64,000 nt of DNA from Kingdonia uniflora (lineage: Eukaryota; Streptophyta; Magnoliopsida; Ranunculales; Circaeasteraceae). Under the pieces are notes generated by a model. It had not been told where the DNA came from. It did not search any database and was given only the letters and a program-made list of their open reading frames with translations. A program made the translations under genes and the position numbers. Where the stretch lies: positions 1,240,001-1,304,000 of the forward strand of contig JACGCM010001272.1 of the NCBI GenBank assembly GCA_014058105.1. Direction: 5' to 3'. This document shows, one piece after another, positions 24,195 to 35,640 of the stretch (position 1 is its first letter; every line of letters begins with the position of its first letter).

Positions 24195-24452
24195 CTAAAC
24201 CTTGTCTTTCTCAAGAATGCTGAGACACCTCCAACATTGCTCACCAGTCAAGACAATGTGATAAAATCTCCACATGTAGTAAAAATCTTCTTTAACTTCA
24301 GCCATTTCATCTTCCGACATACCCTGATACGTCAGAGGAATAAGAATGGGAGTAGGCATCTCCTAGGATTGTTCAGCAAAATATCTCAACTTATATTTTT
24401 GTATCTCCGTAGAGACTCTCTCTTCATAAACCATTCTCCGGGTCTTTACCAT
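24195..24452 (-). pseudogene. E2 antisense ORF A (one in-frame stop)
   Basis: Frame of 85 codons from MVKTRRMVYEER to LEKDKV. One stop precedes EMPTPILIPLTYQGMSEDEM, followed by AEVKEDFYYMWRFYHIVLTG. The same protein is encoded antisense in E1, E3 and E4 (MEKTR...[10 protein letters not shown] in E4). Function unknown. The shared core is MP.PI.IP..Y.GMSE.E..E...DFY.MW.F. It is the first antisense frame met when entering from the 3' LTR. Confidence 0.55.
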
Positions 24453-24780
24453 TGTCAATCTAGACTTCCAGAAAAAAATTCAACGACACATACTTGGCCA
24501 GAATCCTCAGTATAGGTACTATTTATATAACCCTTGCATTTAATGCGCAGGTACATTTCTAAAGCTGTCATCATTCAAAATGGTGCCACTCTCATAACCC
24601 AAAGCATCACGTACATCAATATTCTCATCATCTTTCAATGCACAAACATTTCCCCATAAAGAAATACCCATTTTTTACACCAGTCAAATCAACATTGATA
24701 CTGCATTTCTTTTTAACTTCCAACAACACAGATTCTTTCTCAACCAAAGCCACTCATGACTTCAGCTGCTAGGGGGCAAT

Positions 24781-25419
24781 TGTAGGGACCTATCACTCCA
24801 TCTAAGCCAATTCCAGCTATCTTTAGCTCGAACTACCCTATCTCTAGCTTGAACTACCTCGATGTTAGGTTCACGCATTCTACACGTAATATACTTATAC
24901 AGTCAGCAATGCCCCCAAGACCACAAACCGATGAAGAGCATGGTTCACACACTACTGAAGAATATGAGCAAGTCAAAGATACTTGTCCTTCACAAACTTA
25001 ACAGTTATTTAGTCAACTACTACTTGCCTCAATATTTGGAGAACGTACTTTAGTACGATAACGAACTGCAGACAAGTCTTATATAAGAAAGAAGATACAT
25101 AAGAGACAAAAACCACCAGAAAAATACATGAGAAATTACCAAGAAAACTATATCTTCTAGATTCTTAAACACCAACTTAATATTTACAAGATCAAGTATT
25201 TCCAGTTCGAGATCACTTGTAATAAGATTATCAGCCTCAAGTAATAAAAGTCAATGTCACGAAAACTCTCAACTCAAGGTCATAGTTTTTACCTATTTAG
25301 AGGTTTTTCATGCTAAATCACCTGTATAAATTATTATTTTACATCAGTTTTTGTCACAGGAACATTAATGTAAGAACTAATTCTGAGCCACCTCAAGCTC
25401 ACAGAATTAGGCCATTATA
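24781..25419 (+). repeat. E2 3' LTR
   Basis: Starts TGTAGGGACCTATCACTCC directly after the purine tract TAGGGGGCAAT and ends GCCATTATA. It has the same 639-bp length as the 5' copy. Many transitions between the two copies indicate an old insertion. Confidence 0.88.
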
Positions 25420-26295
25420 ACCTCCTTTCCATCAAAATACCCCCTAAAATTTATCCCACCATACTCTATTATATCCCCCCAAATACCAGTTATACTACTT
25501 TTAAACTTACAAAACTCCTTAAACACATTGAAACCTATAGGATAGCGATAGAGATTACCAGGGAAGTCTGGAAACTTGAGCTGTTTATCTTCTTCCTTCT
25601 CCTCTGAGTTGATCTCCTCCTCAACATCTAGAACGACGTCATTCGAGCTATTCTTAATAAGCTTGCCCCCCACAGAGCTGGCAACCTCAAATCCAACATT
25701 TTCATCAACATTCGAGCGACCCAAGGTGGAAGGCTCCATCTCGAACGAAAAGCTTGAAAAAGAAGGATGTCTATTTTTAAGTTTTTTTACACGCATCTAC
25801 ACCTACATAAAGGTCTAGGTATTTTAATCAATTTCTATATTTCTCCTTGATTGTTGTTTTTCATATAAACAAAAAATATATACATTATATTATTTTCATA
25901 TCTTTACAGTACTTTCCACTAAAACTTGAAAATAAATTTCAAACGCCACTTTTTTCTCAAACAATACAGAAGCAAAAATTTCCCCATATAGTAAACTTTC
26001 CAAAATTTAAAAAAGAAGAAGAAGAGGGAATCATCCACAAAAATTTATGCCAAAATACTAACCTTCAACGTCAAATGATGAATCAGGAACACAAAGTGTT
26101 TCCTCCTTTACCACAGCAATAGACAACAAACGATTCTTCTCATCCTCCTTAAAGATCACAATCTCCTCACCCCTCTAAAAAATGATAATTCAACTCTGGG
26201 TTTTTCTCAACAATGCCTCTGCAATCAAATTTTTTTCTCTTTAGACATTCGTCTCTTTGTTTCCTGTAGACTTTTTGAAGAAGAGAGGGAAGGGT
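25420..26295 (-). pseudogene. E1 antisense gene, first exons
   Basis: On the minus strand downstream of a TATA box, exon 1 ends LCVPDSSFDVEG with a donor GAAG|GTTAGT at 26061-26062. E3 ends its exon 1 LCVVPDSYLDVEG with the same donor. A second exon (about 25812-25420) begins after ATGTAG, carries an acidic region (DVEEEINSEEKEEDKQ) and then DFPGNLYRYPIGFNVFKEFC. E2 interrupts it shortly afterwards. The first exon contains a stop near its start, and the frame across the first junction is unclear, so the exon boundaries are tentative. Confidence 0.6.
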
Positions 26296-26303
26296 TATTT
26301 ATA
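26296..26303 (-). promoter_or_regulatory. Antisense TATA box in E1
   Basis: TATAAATA on the minus strand, about 240 bases before the exon-1 donor of the antisense gene. Just upstream, GGGATGCCTCAGTTGAAAAA...CATAACTGTCAG is conserved in E3 at the same distance from its TATA box, suggesting a retained promoter rather than chance AT-richness. Confidence 0.6.
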
Positions 26304-26745
26304 GATTTTTTTCCAAATCACTGACAGTTATGAGGACTTGTGTCAGTCATCCTCAGTTTTTCAACTGAGGCATCCCTTCCACTACTCATATCAGTCCCAT
26401 CACACCTTTTGGATATATATACTCTTTCATCATTATAATCATGCCTATTATTAAATATGTTTTTCTCTCTCCTACTCATTTTTCTCTCACGCCTCTTCAC
26501 ATTCATAACTCCTAACTATAAACAATTTGAACTTACACTTCACTTTTCATCTCATCCTCATAATTTAAAAAAATTTGTTGTAGAAGATCCAAAGTACTTA
26601 TAATCATTTTGATGATAATTCTAGAGCAAACAGATTGAATTTTTTTAAATCCAAACCACATCCACATAACAAGGAGAAAATCACAGAGAGTCCAATAATA
26701 TTTTTATTTTTTTACAATATATCGAACTGCCAAACAAATGATCTC

Positions 26746-27100
26746 TCAAAAGCAATTATATCTGAAACATCCCACATGTCTTACAACTCCACATCTAATC
26801 AATTCACCACTATTAATCAGCTCATCTTTATCAGCTATCTCATCTAGAGCAATCTCACTCACAGCAATCTTTTGAGCTTCAGGGTCAGTTATCATATCAC
26901 AAAAAAAATTACACCAAATATATCGATCCCCTTCGATATTCATTTCTCTTGCAGTCAAACCTTCGAGCTATAGTATAGAAACTAGCAGATCGTCCTCATA
27001 TATGAGAAACCCGAATATCCATTCATGTACTTCTGCAACCTTTATCACCGCACGCGGCCTCTTTCGTATGACAATCTTTCTGAGAGTGAGTCCTCACCAT
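26746..27100 (-). pseudogene. E1 antisense ORF B (frameshifted)
   Basis: Starts MVRTHSQ at 27100 like E3, loses frame once, has a stop in place of the residue before LEGLTAREMN, then reads EIADKDELINSGELIRCG and ends VGCFRYNCF. At 355 bp it is one base longer than the 354-bp copies in E2 and E3, explaining the frameshift. Confidence 0.55.
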
Positions 27101-27356
27101 GTCTACTAATTTTAAACTTTCATCTGCCACCTTATTTATAAGCACAGAGTATGATATCATCTAATCTCATCTTTTATGTTACTCAGATATTTTATGATAA
27201 ACATCACAACTATCATAATTATCCATACTAACAAATAGATACTTATCTCTCCCACTCAGCTTGAAAAATACATCCTTATTTGTCTAATTTTTGTCACGTT
27301 TATTTTCAAACTGTACTTTTATAAAAATAACTTCGAACTGTGCATACTTATTTTCG

Positions 27357-27577
27357 GGGGAAATTTAGCTATACTCCCACCTACAGACTGAATATTTGCC
27401 TTTAGTCCCCAAGTTCTTTAAATATGTAGCTTTGGACCCCAAATTGCCTTTGACCACAGCTCAACCTTCGTTGGACTCAAATATTGGCATGAAGTGACTA
27501 AGCTACCCTCACGCGATTGGTACGTGATTTCCTCTAACAGATGAACAAGTTGTCTTCTAGTCATCTCTTCCCCAAAA
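27357..27577 (+). repeat. MULE left terminal inverted repeat
   Basis: Begins GGGGAAATTTAGCTATACTC. Followed at 27712-27737 by a (CTTT)n microsatellite. Confidence 0.8.
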
Positions 27578-28042
27578 CTGTTTCAAATAAAAAATTATTC
27601 TTGGAGGGAAATTTTAGGAACAATCCTTATCTTCTACAACTATAAAAATTAAGAAAACTAGAGTACAACAATTTAATACCGGATCACAATGTAAGTCTCT
27701 TTCTCTCCCTCTTTCTTTCTTTCTTTCTTTCTTTCTTCTTTCTGTTGATTTAGTAAAATTTGTAAATCTCTCTCTAATATCTGTTGATTTGGTTTTCCCA
27801 TTTTGAAAGTTAGAAGATTTGTTTTAAGAATTAAAATTTAGATTATGAAATTTGGGCTTTTTAAAAGTGGTTTGGATTATAAAATTAAGGTTTTAGTTTT
27901 CTAAAATTAGGGTATATTAAAAAAAATGGGGCTTTTACAAGTGGTATTGTTAAATTAGGTATTTTGGGTATGTTACCATGATATTTGTCTTAATTATATA
28001 GTATTTGGGGGTATGCTACAATGACAAGAATGACCTAAAAAT

Positions 28043-29128
28043 GTTATTATTCATTGGGGAGGTAGATGGTCTGAACCTGGGGAGACAGGGTACACACATC
28101 GTCTATACATTGATAGGGACATGCATATATTTGAAAGTATAGACGGGGATCAGTTTAACTATCAAGGTCTGTTGGTGTATATTATGTCGGATATTGTTGG
28201 GATAAATGAAGTTATCTCACCTAGTTTTAGGATAGTTGTGAAGATACTATGTGCATGTGAGATAGTGGTTGTTGTGATGATATAAGTTTATATAAGATGT
28301 GGCATTGTAGTGATGTGGATAGTATGTGGGATGTATATTTCTATGTATATGCAGTGCTTATTGAAGTTGTGTCACCACCTTTAATTCAACAACCAGATGT
28401 AGTTATGATGGAAATAGACGAAGGACCACCAATATGTCATACTTCTCAAGTTGAGGTTGAGGTTGAGACTACACAGTTTGATCCACTGCAGTATGAGAGT
28501 ATATAATTTGATCCACTTCAACATGAAACTATTGCCAGGGTCAAAAAAAGGTAGTTGTGACTAAAAAAAAGACTTGTATCAAAGCCAAAGAGAAAAGGTA
28601 ATAGTTTACAAAGTGGTTAAGAGAACACTAAAAAAATTAAGAAACCAAGGGCAAGTGAAGTACCTGAGGAAGAACTTGATGATTTGGCACATATGGACTT
28701 CAGTGATAATGAACCTAATATTGAAACTGAGGGTACAGTATGATTGGGGGAGGATACTCTAGTTAATACAAAAACTGAGGCTAGAGTTGGATTGGGGGGG
28801 GGGGGGGGAGGCTCCAGTTAATGTTGAAACTGAGGTTAAAGTTGGATTGAGGGGAGAGGCTGCAAATAATGAAAAAGAGGTTGATAAACTATATGCTTGG
28901 AATAGATGGGCATAAACTAACCCAGATAATTTGGATGCAGAGGAAGGGTATTACTCAAATCACTCATCAGTTGATGGTGATGATGGTCCAATCCAAGTTG
29001 ATATAGACAGAAGTGATAATGAGTTCAGAGATTTGGCCAAATAATATAATAACATTTTTACAACAGAAGAAGCAGAAGTGCATCAAACTACATTATCTGT
29101 GCATAATCCTGGGTTAGAGATGGTTATT
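28043..29128 (+). pseudogene. MULE transposase N-terminal fragment
   Basis: The frame opens VIIHWGGRWSEPGETGYTHR and continues GDQFNYQGLLVYIMSDIVG, a layout typical of the N-terminal region of plant Mutator transposases. After a stop and frame change it reads KMWHCSDVDSMWDVYFYVYA. An acidic region with three imperfect repeats of ETE..V.LG.EA.VN (about 28720-28870) follows, then EEGYYSNHSS and NPGLEMVIG. The last is where the main transposase domain would start, but it is cut at 29130. A run of G (about 28795-28811) disrupts one repeat. Non-functional. Confidence 0.55.
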
Positions 29129-29130
29129 GG

Positions 29131-30950
29131 TGTCACGCCCCAAAATCCACTTTCTGATAAAAAATATTAAGAAAATCCTAAGGCCTAACAAGTCGGGCAG
29201 CCCACGGATTAACCCCACAGATGTAATATATTTCTAAAGAAATTAACTACATCTACTTACCAAAGAAATGAAGCGGAAATAACTTAATTATAAATTAAAT
29301 GAATAAATTGAATAATATTCCCAACTAACTCTAAAAATGAGAATAAGACCACAATAAAGAAATATGAAATCAAAAGATCATAAATACCCTACGACAGCTC
29401 AGCGATCCAAATAATCCTGAAAAAGATCCACCAAGCCTCACTAAGCAAAATCCTATTGTACTCGACCTCCTGTAAAAATATAATGCACAGGGCATCAAGC
29501 AAGCACAACTATTACCGCTCACTGAACATGACAAACCGATAAAAATACAGAAGTACTAAAGTGATATAATATTCTATATATATGTATAAATGATGCAATG
29601 CTTTGAGGAAATAATGCTTAATTATTAATATTGTTTTTAAGCATCGACACCAACCGGTATTATAAAGTTGTTATAGAGTATTATTAGGTCTGGGGAATAA
29701 CTAACAGACGATGTACACAGGGTCACTTTTAATTAAGTGGGACCACACTTTTGCACCCTTCTATCCTCAACAGAAGCGTATCCCTTATTGTCGAGCCAGG
29801 GATTGGCAGATTCCTTTTTAGTGAGCCAGGAATTAGCGAGGAAATCACCGGATCAAGGTGGTCCAGGAATTTCAACCTACAGGTCTAAAGCCTAATTTAT
29901 TTTCACTTTCAGGGATCTAATCCCACGGGATGCTCACGTAACATGCAGCTGAGAAGTAATAGGGAAATAATCTAGGGACTTACAACCTGGGACACTGATA
30001 AACAGTTACCACATATTTTGTTTAGGGACTCGAGCCCAAGAACCCTGACAACATAGCCCTACTATGTGCATGACTCTAAGTTATCCTATGCATGAATGAT
30101 TTAAGAGACCGACACTCAATCAAAATGACTTATATGTCCTTGCTCTATAGGCAATGAGACTATATCATATGATTGGCGATCTTATGCTCAACGGCATTTT
30201 TACCCTCATATATAGGAGTGAGGACTCTGTCGATGATATTATATAGGCTTATGCTAGTACCCCCTTGATTTAACATCAAGATCCAACCTATCCATTTATA
30301 ATTGAAGGCCTGAACACAAGGCACCAATTACTATTACCAACACTATTGATATGAATATAATTAATATTAATACAAATTACTTGATATACTAACCACACTC
30401 CTATATATACCCACACAAAGTCTGCCGTACTGAACATATAAGAATTATGAAACATTATCCAAGTCTACCTTACTAACATATATATGTATTCTGAAAAAAA
30501 TATTGTAAACAAATCTGTTTTCATTAACATATATATACATTATATATATATATACTACACCAAACGACCTTATACTGTGATTAAAAAGAAAATATTATAG
30601 TACTATGCATATAACCACATAAGCAACTCCTAGAATATGCTACTGTATATTAAAACTATTACAGTACTATATATATAATGACAAAAGCAACTCTTCACTA
30701 AATAGGTTTTACTGATATGCTCATGTTAAGTCTAGCACAACTACTACAATGGGTTCCAAAACTGATTGTATAGTAACTATGAAATTCTACAGTAATATTG
30801 TCACGGAACAATTACAATGAGCCCACTTAAACAGTAATTATGTAAGAGTACAATCACCAACTAAACATGACATATTTATCTATAACTAATACATTATTCT
30901 TATCACAGAGCAATGACAAGCAATAATGGTACTTGCCTTAATAAAATGCT
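29131..30950. other. Insertion-like segment inside the MULE, starting TGTCACGCCCC
   Basis: TGTCACGCCCCAAAATCC resembles the start of many plant LTRs, and the transposase frame stops exactly here. The right boundary and a target duplication were not found, so a solo LTR is only a suggestion. It includes TA-rich tracts at 30530-30555 and two diverged copies of an AGTACTAT...AAGCAACTC stretch (about 30597-30695). No coding sequence is seen. Confidence 0.35.
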
Positions 30951-31264
30951 AATGCCGAGCAAAGCAAAGATTATCAAAGGTGTGCAGGTACCCATTTTTG
31001 CTAACTATTAACAAAAAAATGGCAAGTTCATCATCTCTATGCGTACCTGTTAAGAAAAAAATGGCAGTTACACAAAAGAGAAAAACAGTTCCACAATATA
31101 AAGAGTATCTAGAAAGGAAATTGTATTTCCATTTATTCACAACCACCACCACAATACAAAACTGAAAAAGAAACTAAACAAAAGCAAAAGCACTTTCTGG
31201 GATCCCAAACAAAAAGCAAAAACATCTCTACATCCCCAAAAGAGAAGGGATCCCAAAAGAGAAC

Positions 31265-31582
31265 CTAGAAAATAAGGCAATACCCACAGTCATAAATAAA
31301 ATCTTCATCTTTATCTTCTGTTCCATTTTCTTCAATCTCTTCCTCTTCCTCGTATGTCTCTTCTCCTTCTTCCTCATCTGTTCCTTCTTCGTCTTCCTTA
31401 TCTGTCTCTTCTTCTCCCTTGTTTGTTTCTTCATCCTCCTCTTCCTCTCTCCACCCATACTCACTCTCCTCCTCCTCCGTCCAGCTAGCCTTACTATTAG
31501 AGGATGAATAATAACATTTTGCAAATCCAATGTACTCTTCTTTAGAAGAAGAGTTACTCTCAGTCGTAGAGCAAAGAGGCAT
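31265..31582 (-). CDS. Glu-rich hypothetical ORF inside the MULE
   Basis: 105 codons starting MPLCSTTESNSSSKEEYIGF. The C-terminal two thirds are almost all Glu, Asp and Lys. No family is recognised, and low-complexity ORFs of this kind often arise by chance from GAA/GAG tracts. It could be the start of a gene of the MULE's right arm. Confidence 0.25.
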   Translation of the reverse strand: MPLCSTTESNSSSKEEYIGFAKCYYSSSNSKASWTEEEESEYGWREEEEDEETNKGEEETDKEDEEGTDEEEGEETYEEEEEIEENGTEDKDEDFIYDCGYCLIF

Positions 31583-31862
31583 TATTTTTAGGTTTTGGAA
31601 AGAAAAATACTTATGTTTTAAAGAAGGTATGGGGAAAGGCTTGGTTTATAAAGAAAAAAGTAAAGGCATTTAAGGGGTTTTATAGGATTCTGGTTTCCCA
31701 ATATTGGTAGTTGGGGGATAATGATTAGGGGGAAGGTTTGGGGTTATGTTAAGTATGTGCTATGTGTAGATTGTGCACACAGGATCACTAACTTGTATTA
31801 GAAGAACTTGTATAAGAAGAATTGTACATATCCCTAACTTGTATCACAAGAAACTCCCAATC

Positions 31863-32430
31863 TCATCCCATTGAGGATTTTCCCTTAAACTCTTTGTAAA
31901 ATTCATCTAATCCCATAGTCATACTCACTTTGACATTCAAATTAGTCGTAGTCTCAAATTCTGAATTCTTTTTTCCTTCTTCATGCATATAGTCCTTTAG
32001 CCCCATAAAGTGCTTGCATTGAACATTTTCACAAACTAAGAATTTCTTACCCATGCTTCTCTGAGTAGTAGATTGACACAATTTCATGAATCCGTAACCA
32101 CTTTTAGGGTAAACTACAGTCCTTTAAAGACATTCTCTCCACCAATGCCCAGCTTTCTTATAACCAAAGCAACCACCTTTGAAAGAGGAGTTACTCATAC
32201 TTGGTGAATTTGAAGATTGCCCAATGGCCTCAATCAACCATTGGAAAGCACCACTGGTTGGGAATTGGCATTTCAAGTGCCTTCTACCAGGGTTCTCTAT
32301 TCATTTAGAAATATGGAATTGTATTATTTTACTGCAATTTGGCTTCTTGCGCATACTATATAACCATGAACAATCCCCAATAATACCATGAAAAACTTGA
32401 TCACATATACGGCACAAATCATCCTATAAA
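31863..32430 (-). pseudogene. GRF / CCHC zinc-finger gene fragment inside the MULE
   Basis: The minus-strand frame contains NPGRRHLKCQFPTSGAFQWL, a GRF-type zinc-finger pattern (NPGR.. followed by spaced Cys). Next comes CFGYKKAGHWWREC, a zinc knuckle with one Cys lost to Tyr, and then a second GRF-like segment STTQRSMGKKFLVCEN. GRF plus CCHC modules occur in plant topoisomerase III alpha and in small GRF proteins. Two stops are present. It may be a host gene piece captured by the MULE or a MULE accessory gene. Confidence 0.45.
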
Positions 32431-32869
32431 AAAATCATTAATCATTAATAAATTAGTATTTAGTCCCAATTTATGATATCCAATACCATGAAAAACTTGA
32501 TCACAGATAGAACACAAATTATCCTATAATTTGTCTTTAGTCCTCATTTCTTATCTTTAAGCTTCAATGGTGATTTCTCAAAATTTATATAAAACACCTT
32601 ATTAATTTAAGAGACAGAGATATATACAGTGATTTTACCTTTATATCATCACCACCACCACCACCTTTACCTCCACTTCCACCTCTTATAGACACAGAGA
32701 CAAACCAATACCAAAACTTAGAAATGAGAAAGAGAGAAAGATTGAGAGAAAACTTTAATAGAGGTATTTGGGAAGGAGAGGACCAATACCAAAACTTAAA
32801 AAAATTAAAGAGATTTGGGAAGGATATGACCGTTGGAGAATTTGGGGAAGGAGAAGACTGCTGGGGATT

Positions 32870-33091
32870 GTATTGGGAAATTGATAACCTGAAGACAACT
32901 TGTTTACCTGTTAAAGAAAATCACGTGCAACTCGCGTGAGGGTAGTTTAGTCAGCTCATGTCAAAATTTGAGTTCAACGAAGGTTGACCTGTAGTCAGAG
33001 GAAACTTGGGGACCAAAACTACATATTTAAACAACTTGGGGACTAAAGGTAAATATTCAGTCTATAGGTAGGACTATAGTCAAATTTGCCC
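32870..33091 (-). repeat. MULE right terminal inverted repeat
   Basis: Ends CTATAGTCAAATTTGCCC, the complement of the left end with a few changes. A 71-codon ORF (32724-32939) overlaps its inner edge and has no recognisable content. Confidence 0.8.
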
Positions 33092-33359
33092 TTATTTTTG
33101 TCATACAAAATTCCTATTTTCATTAGTTCTATACACAGTTTTTCAAACATCATTCACATAATACATTATACATAGTTCGACATATATTTATTTTGATCTA
33201 ACCATACTTTATTCTACAGTTTGATATAATCAATTTACATATACTAGTTTAGAGTTTAAGACGTTTGATTATTAATTTTTTCTTCATTATCTCAAAAATG
33301 TACACTACATATAACTTTACAAGAAATAATTAGTTACAAATATTTTCTACAGATATTTT

Positions 33360-33800
33360 TACAGATTACAATCACTATCAGATATCGGCAAGACCTCCAA
33401 GTACGAGAACCAGAAGCTTCTTCCACCTTTGAGACCACCACTTCTTAAAAAATATGAAGATAGTTGTAGTAGAGATCTTTTACCACCTCCACCTACAACA
33501 CCTAATCATTCACAGGATAGTGGCAATACTTCCTGACACAGACTTTAGCCTCCTAATCTTCCTCAGTAATGGCATATTATGCAAGGAGATGAAGACACAA
33601 CATGCGTTGCTCACCTTCTACCACCAAATAATGAAACTGCACCATCTGGTAATAGTCATTATCCGCCTCCACTACCTCCTCATATGTCATACCATGATCG
33701 GTAGGATAAACAGGTATAAGAGTAGGGAGATCTAGAGACTGTATCCCAAAGTAAAGAAATTGTAGTTCCTACACTTTAGCAAGAACCCTAGCCTCATATA
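33360..33800 (-). pseudogene. E1 antisense ORF A (degenerate)
   Basis: Minus-strand segments NYNFFTLGYSL then, after a frame change, MTYEEVVEADNDYYQMVQFH and RKYCHYP align with ORF A of E3 (MTEEEAAEAEDDYYQMWQFH, RKYCRYL). Stops and a frameshift make it non-functional. The MULE separates it from ORF B of the same element. Confidence 0.55.
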
Positions 33801-34173
33801 CTTGGCATTTGGTACTCACCATTATAACTACAGAGCATCTACAGAAGATATGAAAAGAGATAAGTACTTGCATAAGAATAACTGGTAGTATAACAAAAGT
33901 TGTATATATATATATATAACATTCAATGCAGGGGAAGATTTCCAAAATAGCCATCATTCATAGAATACTTATGGGAAACCTAAATGCCAACTAAAACTGT
34001 CACAGTCATTACAACATTTAAATTCCTAACAGTCCATTACACTTCCAAGGTAAAATTCCATATCTGTAAAACCATCATTTCCTACGTTAGATAACTTATT
34101 CGTATTTCAATACTGAACTTGATTGGACCTTCTCAACTCAGGATACGCGTGTCTTTAGTAGAAAGGGGACGAT

Positions 34174-34701
34174 TGTAAAGACTTATCCCTCGAGCTGGGA
34201 TATCATCGAGTTAATACCATGCCAAACTCATGCAATATACACGTGACATACGCTGTCAACAATGGCACCTGGACTGCAAACTATAAAAGAACATGGCTCG
34301 AGCACTCCAAATAAAATAGAACAAGTCAATGACATATATCTCCCACAAACTAGCAGTTCCAGAGATAACCTCCACTCTTCCCCCAATTTAGGAGAACGTG
34401 TTGATACATGTAGACGAACTAAAAGTAAGGTCTATAAAAGGAATAGAAGAGGGAGAAAAAAGAGAGGACCAACCGAAGTGTTTCTAGCTCAAGAGATCAT
34501 AAGTTGTCATTAAAATATCAGTCTCAAGCATTAAAGTTATAGTTACTAAATCCTCAAGCCGAGGTCATGGTTTTTCTTATCTATTTAAAGGTTTCCACGC
34601 TAACCACTTGTGTCATCTTATGTTATTTGTTATACTAATTGTGTCACATGTACATTAAGTGTAAGAGCTTATTCGAGCTATTACAAAATTAGGCCCTTAC
34701 A
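34174..34701 (+). repeat. E1 3' LTR
   Basis: Starts TGTAAAGACTTATCCC after the purine tract AGAAAGGGGACGAT and ends GGCCCTTACA. TATAAAAG at about 34433. Its sequence differs visibly from the 5' copy throughout, consistent with E1 being the oldest LTR element here. Confidence 0.88.
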
Positions 34702-35464
34702 GTATGGGTACATTATCCCAGTATTATCATGTGGGGGGATGGAGCAACTTTTCTCATATTGGGATGAGGATGATGGACATCACAAGCAAAAACGTTACAG
34801 CGATAGTTTACAACATAGAACTTATCTTTAACGTATATAACATCAACCCATTTGTTCAGCACCTACTGAAGTCTAGGCATTGTCACCGGGTCAAAATAAG
34901 GCCAATTTGGAGAGATCACTATAGATAATCATAATAACATACTCATAGGTGAATGTCGGATTGGCAGACAAAATTGCCTTTGTTATATAGCGGTCGATAT
35001 ATCCCAGTAGGATAATTCGAATAACTAAAAGGGAGTTCTCCATAACAGTTAACTCAGGAAGGTCAATCCTGTTGTTTACTGATAAAAATAGATTTAGTAG
35101 GTAAACAGAGAGAACATAGTGACCATCAAAGTCGCCAATTACTAATCATATGTGGGCGTTTGCATACAAATACTTATCTTGGGGAATATGCATTGGGATG
35201 TTATGATTTTCTACCCTTCTATCGGGGTCTGTTGTGGAAAGATTGTAGAAACACTTAATTAGAACTCTCTTTCCCACAAAGTATCATAAGGACATGAGGT
35301 TGTCTGTAAATCTTGCGAGGCAGTGAGAGGGCATGGTTTAAGGTAAAATAAGATCACTAATCTACGCAAACAGCCCCTAAGCAGACTAGATCGTTCATTA
35401 TAGTGAAGTCTTTGGAAACATGATCAAGAAGGTCGTTCGAGAGATTCGACCAAGTGGGAGCCAT
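34702..35464 (-). pseudogene. F-box/DUF295 (KIB1-like) pseudogene, N-terminal portion
   Basis: ATG at 35464 opens MAPTWSNLSNDLLDHVSKDF and MNDLVCLGAVC, a recognisable F-box (W..L..DLL..I....DL...GAVC). Further along, in other frames, come LPRKIYRQPHVLM, NRIDLPEL, then FTYEYVIMIIYSDLSKLALF and WVDVIYVKDKFYVVNYRCNV. These are typical of the DUF295 beta-propeller (VVMVIY...KLA.CRPGD, ..DVIYYKGKFYAVN). Stops and frameshifts are frequent. The gene continues beyond E1 at 3590-3816. Such proteins are usually substrate adaptors of SCF ubiquitin ligases. Confidence 0.72.
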
Positions 35465-35640
35465 GTCTTTTCTGATCAAGACTTCAATAGTGAGAATTAT
35501 AATAAGATAAGAGATAATGGATGTTTGATAATATAAAAAAAATTGTGGGTAATGTTAGGGTTTATAACGGACTGTGACTATGACTGCAAGAGATTGTTAA
35601 GGAAATAATTCCCCTTTTATGCTTGACTTAATACTAATTA

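Larger units (their letters stand above)
13996..25419 (+). mobile_element. E2: Tat/Retand-type Ty3-gypsy element nested in the E1 antisense gene
   Basis: Two 639-bp LTRs (13996-14634 and 24781-25419) bound an 11.4-kb element. Flanking 5-mers are ACCCC (13991-13995) and ACCTC (25420-25424), a target duplication with one C-to-T change. E1 antisense-gene coding sequence resumes on each side. Content: gag, reverse transcriptase, two RNase H domains, integrase, tandem repeats, then antisense genes. The protease is missing and the antisense gene lacks its first domain, so both regions suffered deletions. Purine tract TAGGGGGCAAT precedes the 3' LTR. Confidence 0.9.
27357..33091. mobile_element. Mutator-like element (MULE) nested in E1
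   Basis: Terminal inverted repeats of roughly 220 bp (27357-27577 and 32870-33091) share GACTGAATATTT, CTTTAGTCCCCAAGTT, TCAACCTTCGTTG and CTACCCTCACGCGA. Flanking 9-mers TTATTTTCG (27348-27356) and TTATTTTTG (33092-33100) differ at one base. E1 sequence continues on both sides. Inside are the N-terminal part of a transposase, a long insertion-like segment, a Glu-rich ORF and a zinc-finger fragment. The catalytic transposase core was not found, so the copy is non-autonomous. Confidence 0.85.
3819..34701 (+). mobile_element. E1: Tat/Retand-type Ty3-gypsy LTR retrotransposon, interrupted by E2 and a MULE
   Basis: Bounded by LTRs of 526 bp (3819-4344) and 528 bp (34174-34701). Removing E2 (13996-25419) and the MULE (27357-33091) leaves about 13.7 kb. 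Order: LTR, primer-binding site, gag, protease, reverse transcriptase, RNase H, second RNase H, integrase, then an antisense gene cassette, purine tract AGAAAGGGGACGAT and LTR. The second RNase H of archaeal type and the antisense genes place it in the Tat lineage. Flanks are GTACT on the left and GTATG on the right, only partly matching, but the two flanks are halves of one F-box gene, which supports a single insertion. The LTRs differ substantially by eye, and all coding parts contain stops. Confidence 0.88.

Noticed and set aside
27712..27737. CTTT microsatellite as a CRISPR-like or regulatory array
   Set aside because: Simple four-base repeat without spacers; ordinary microsatellite.
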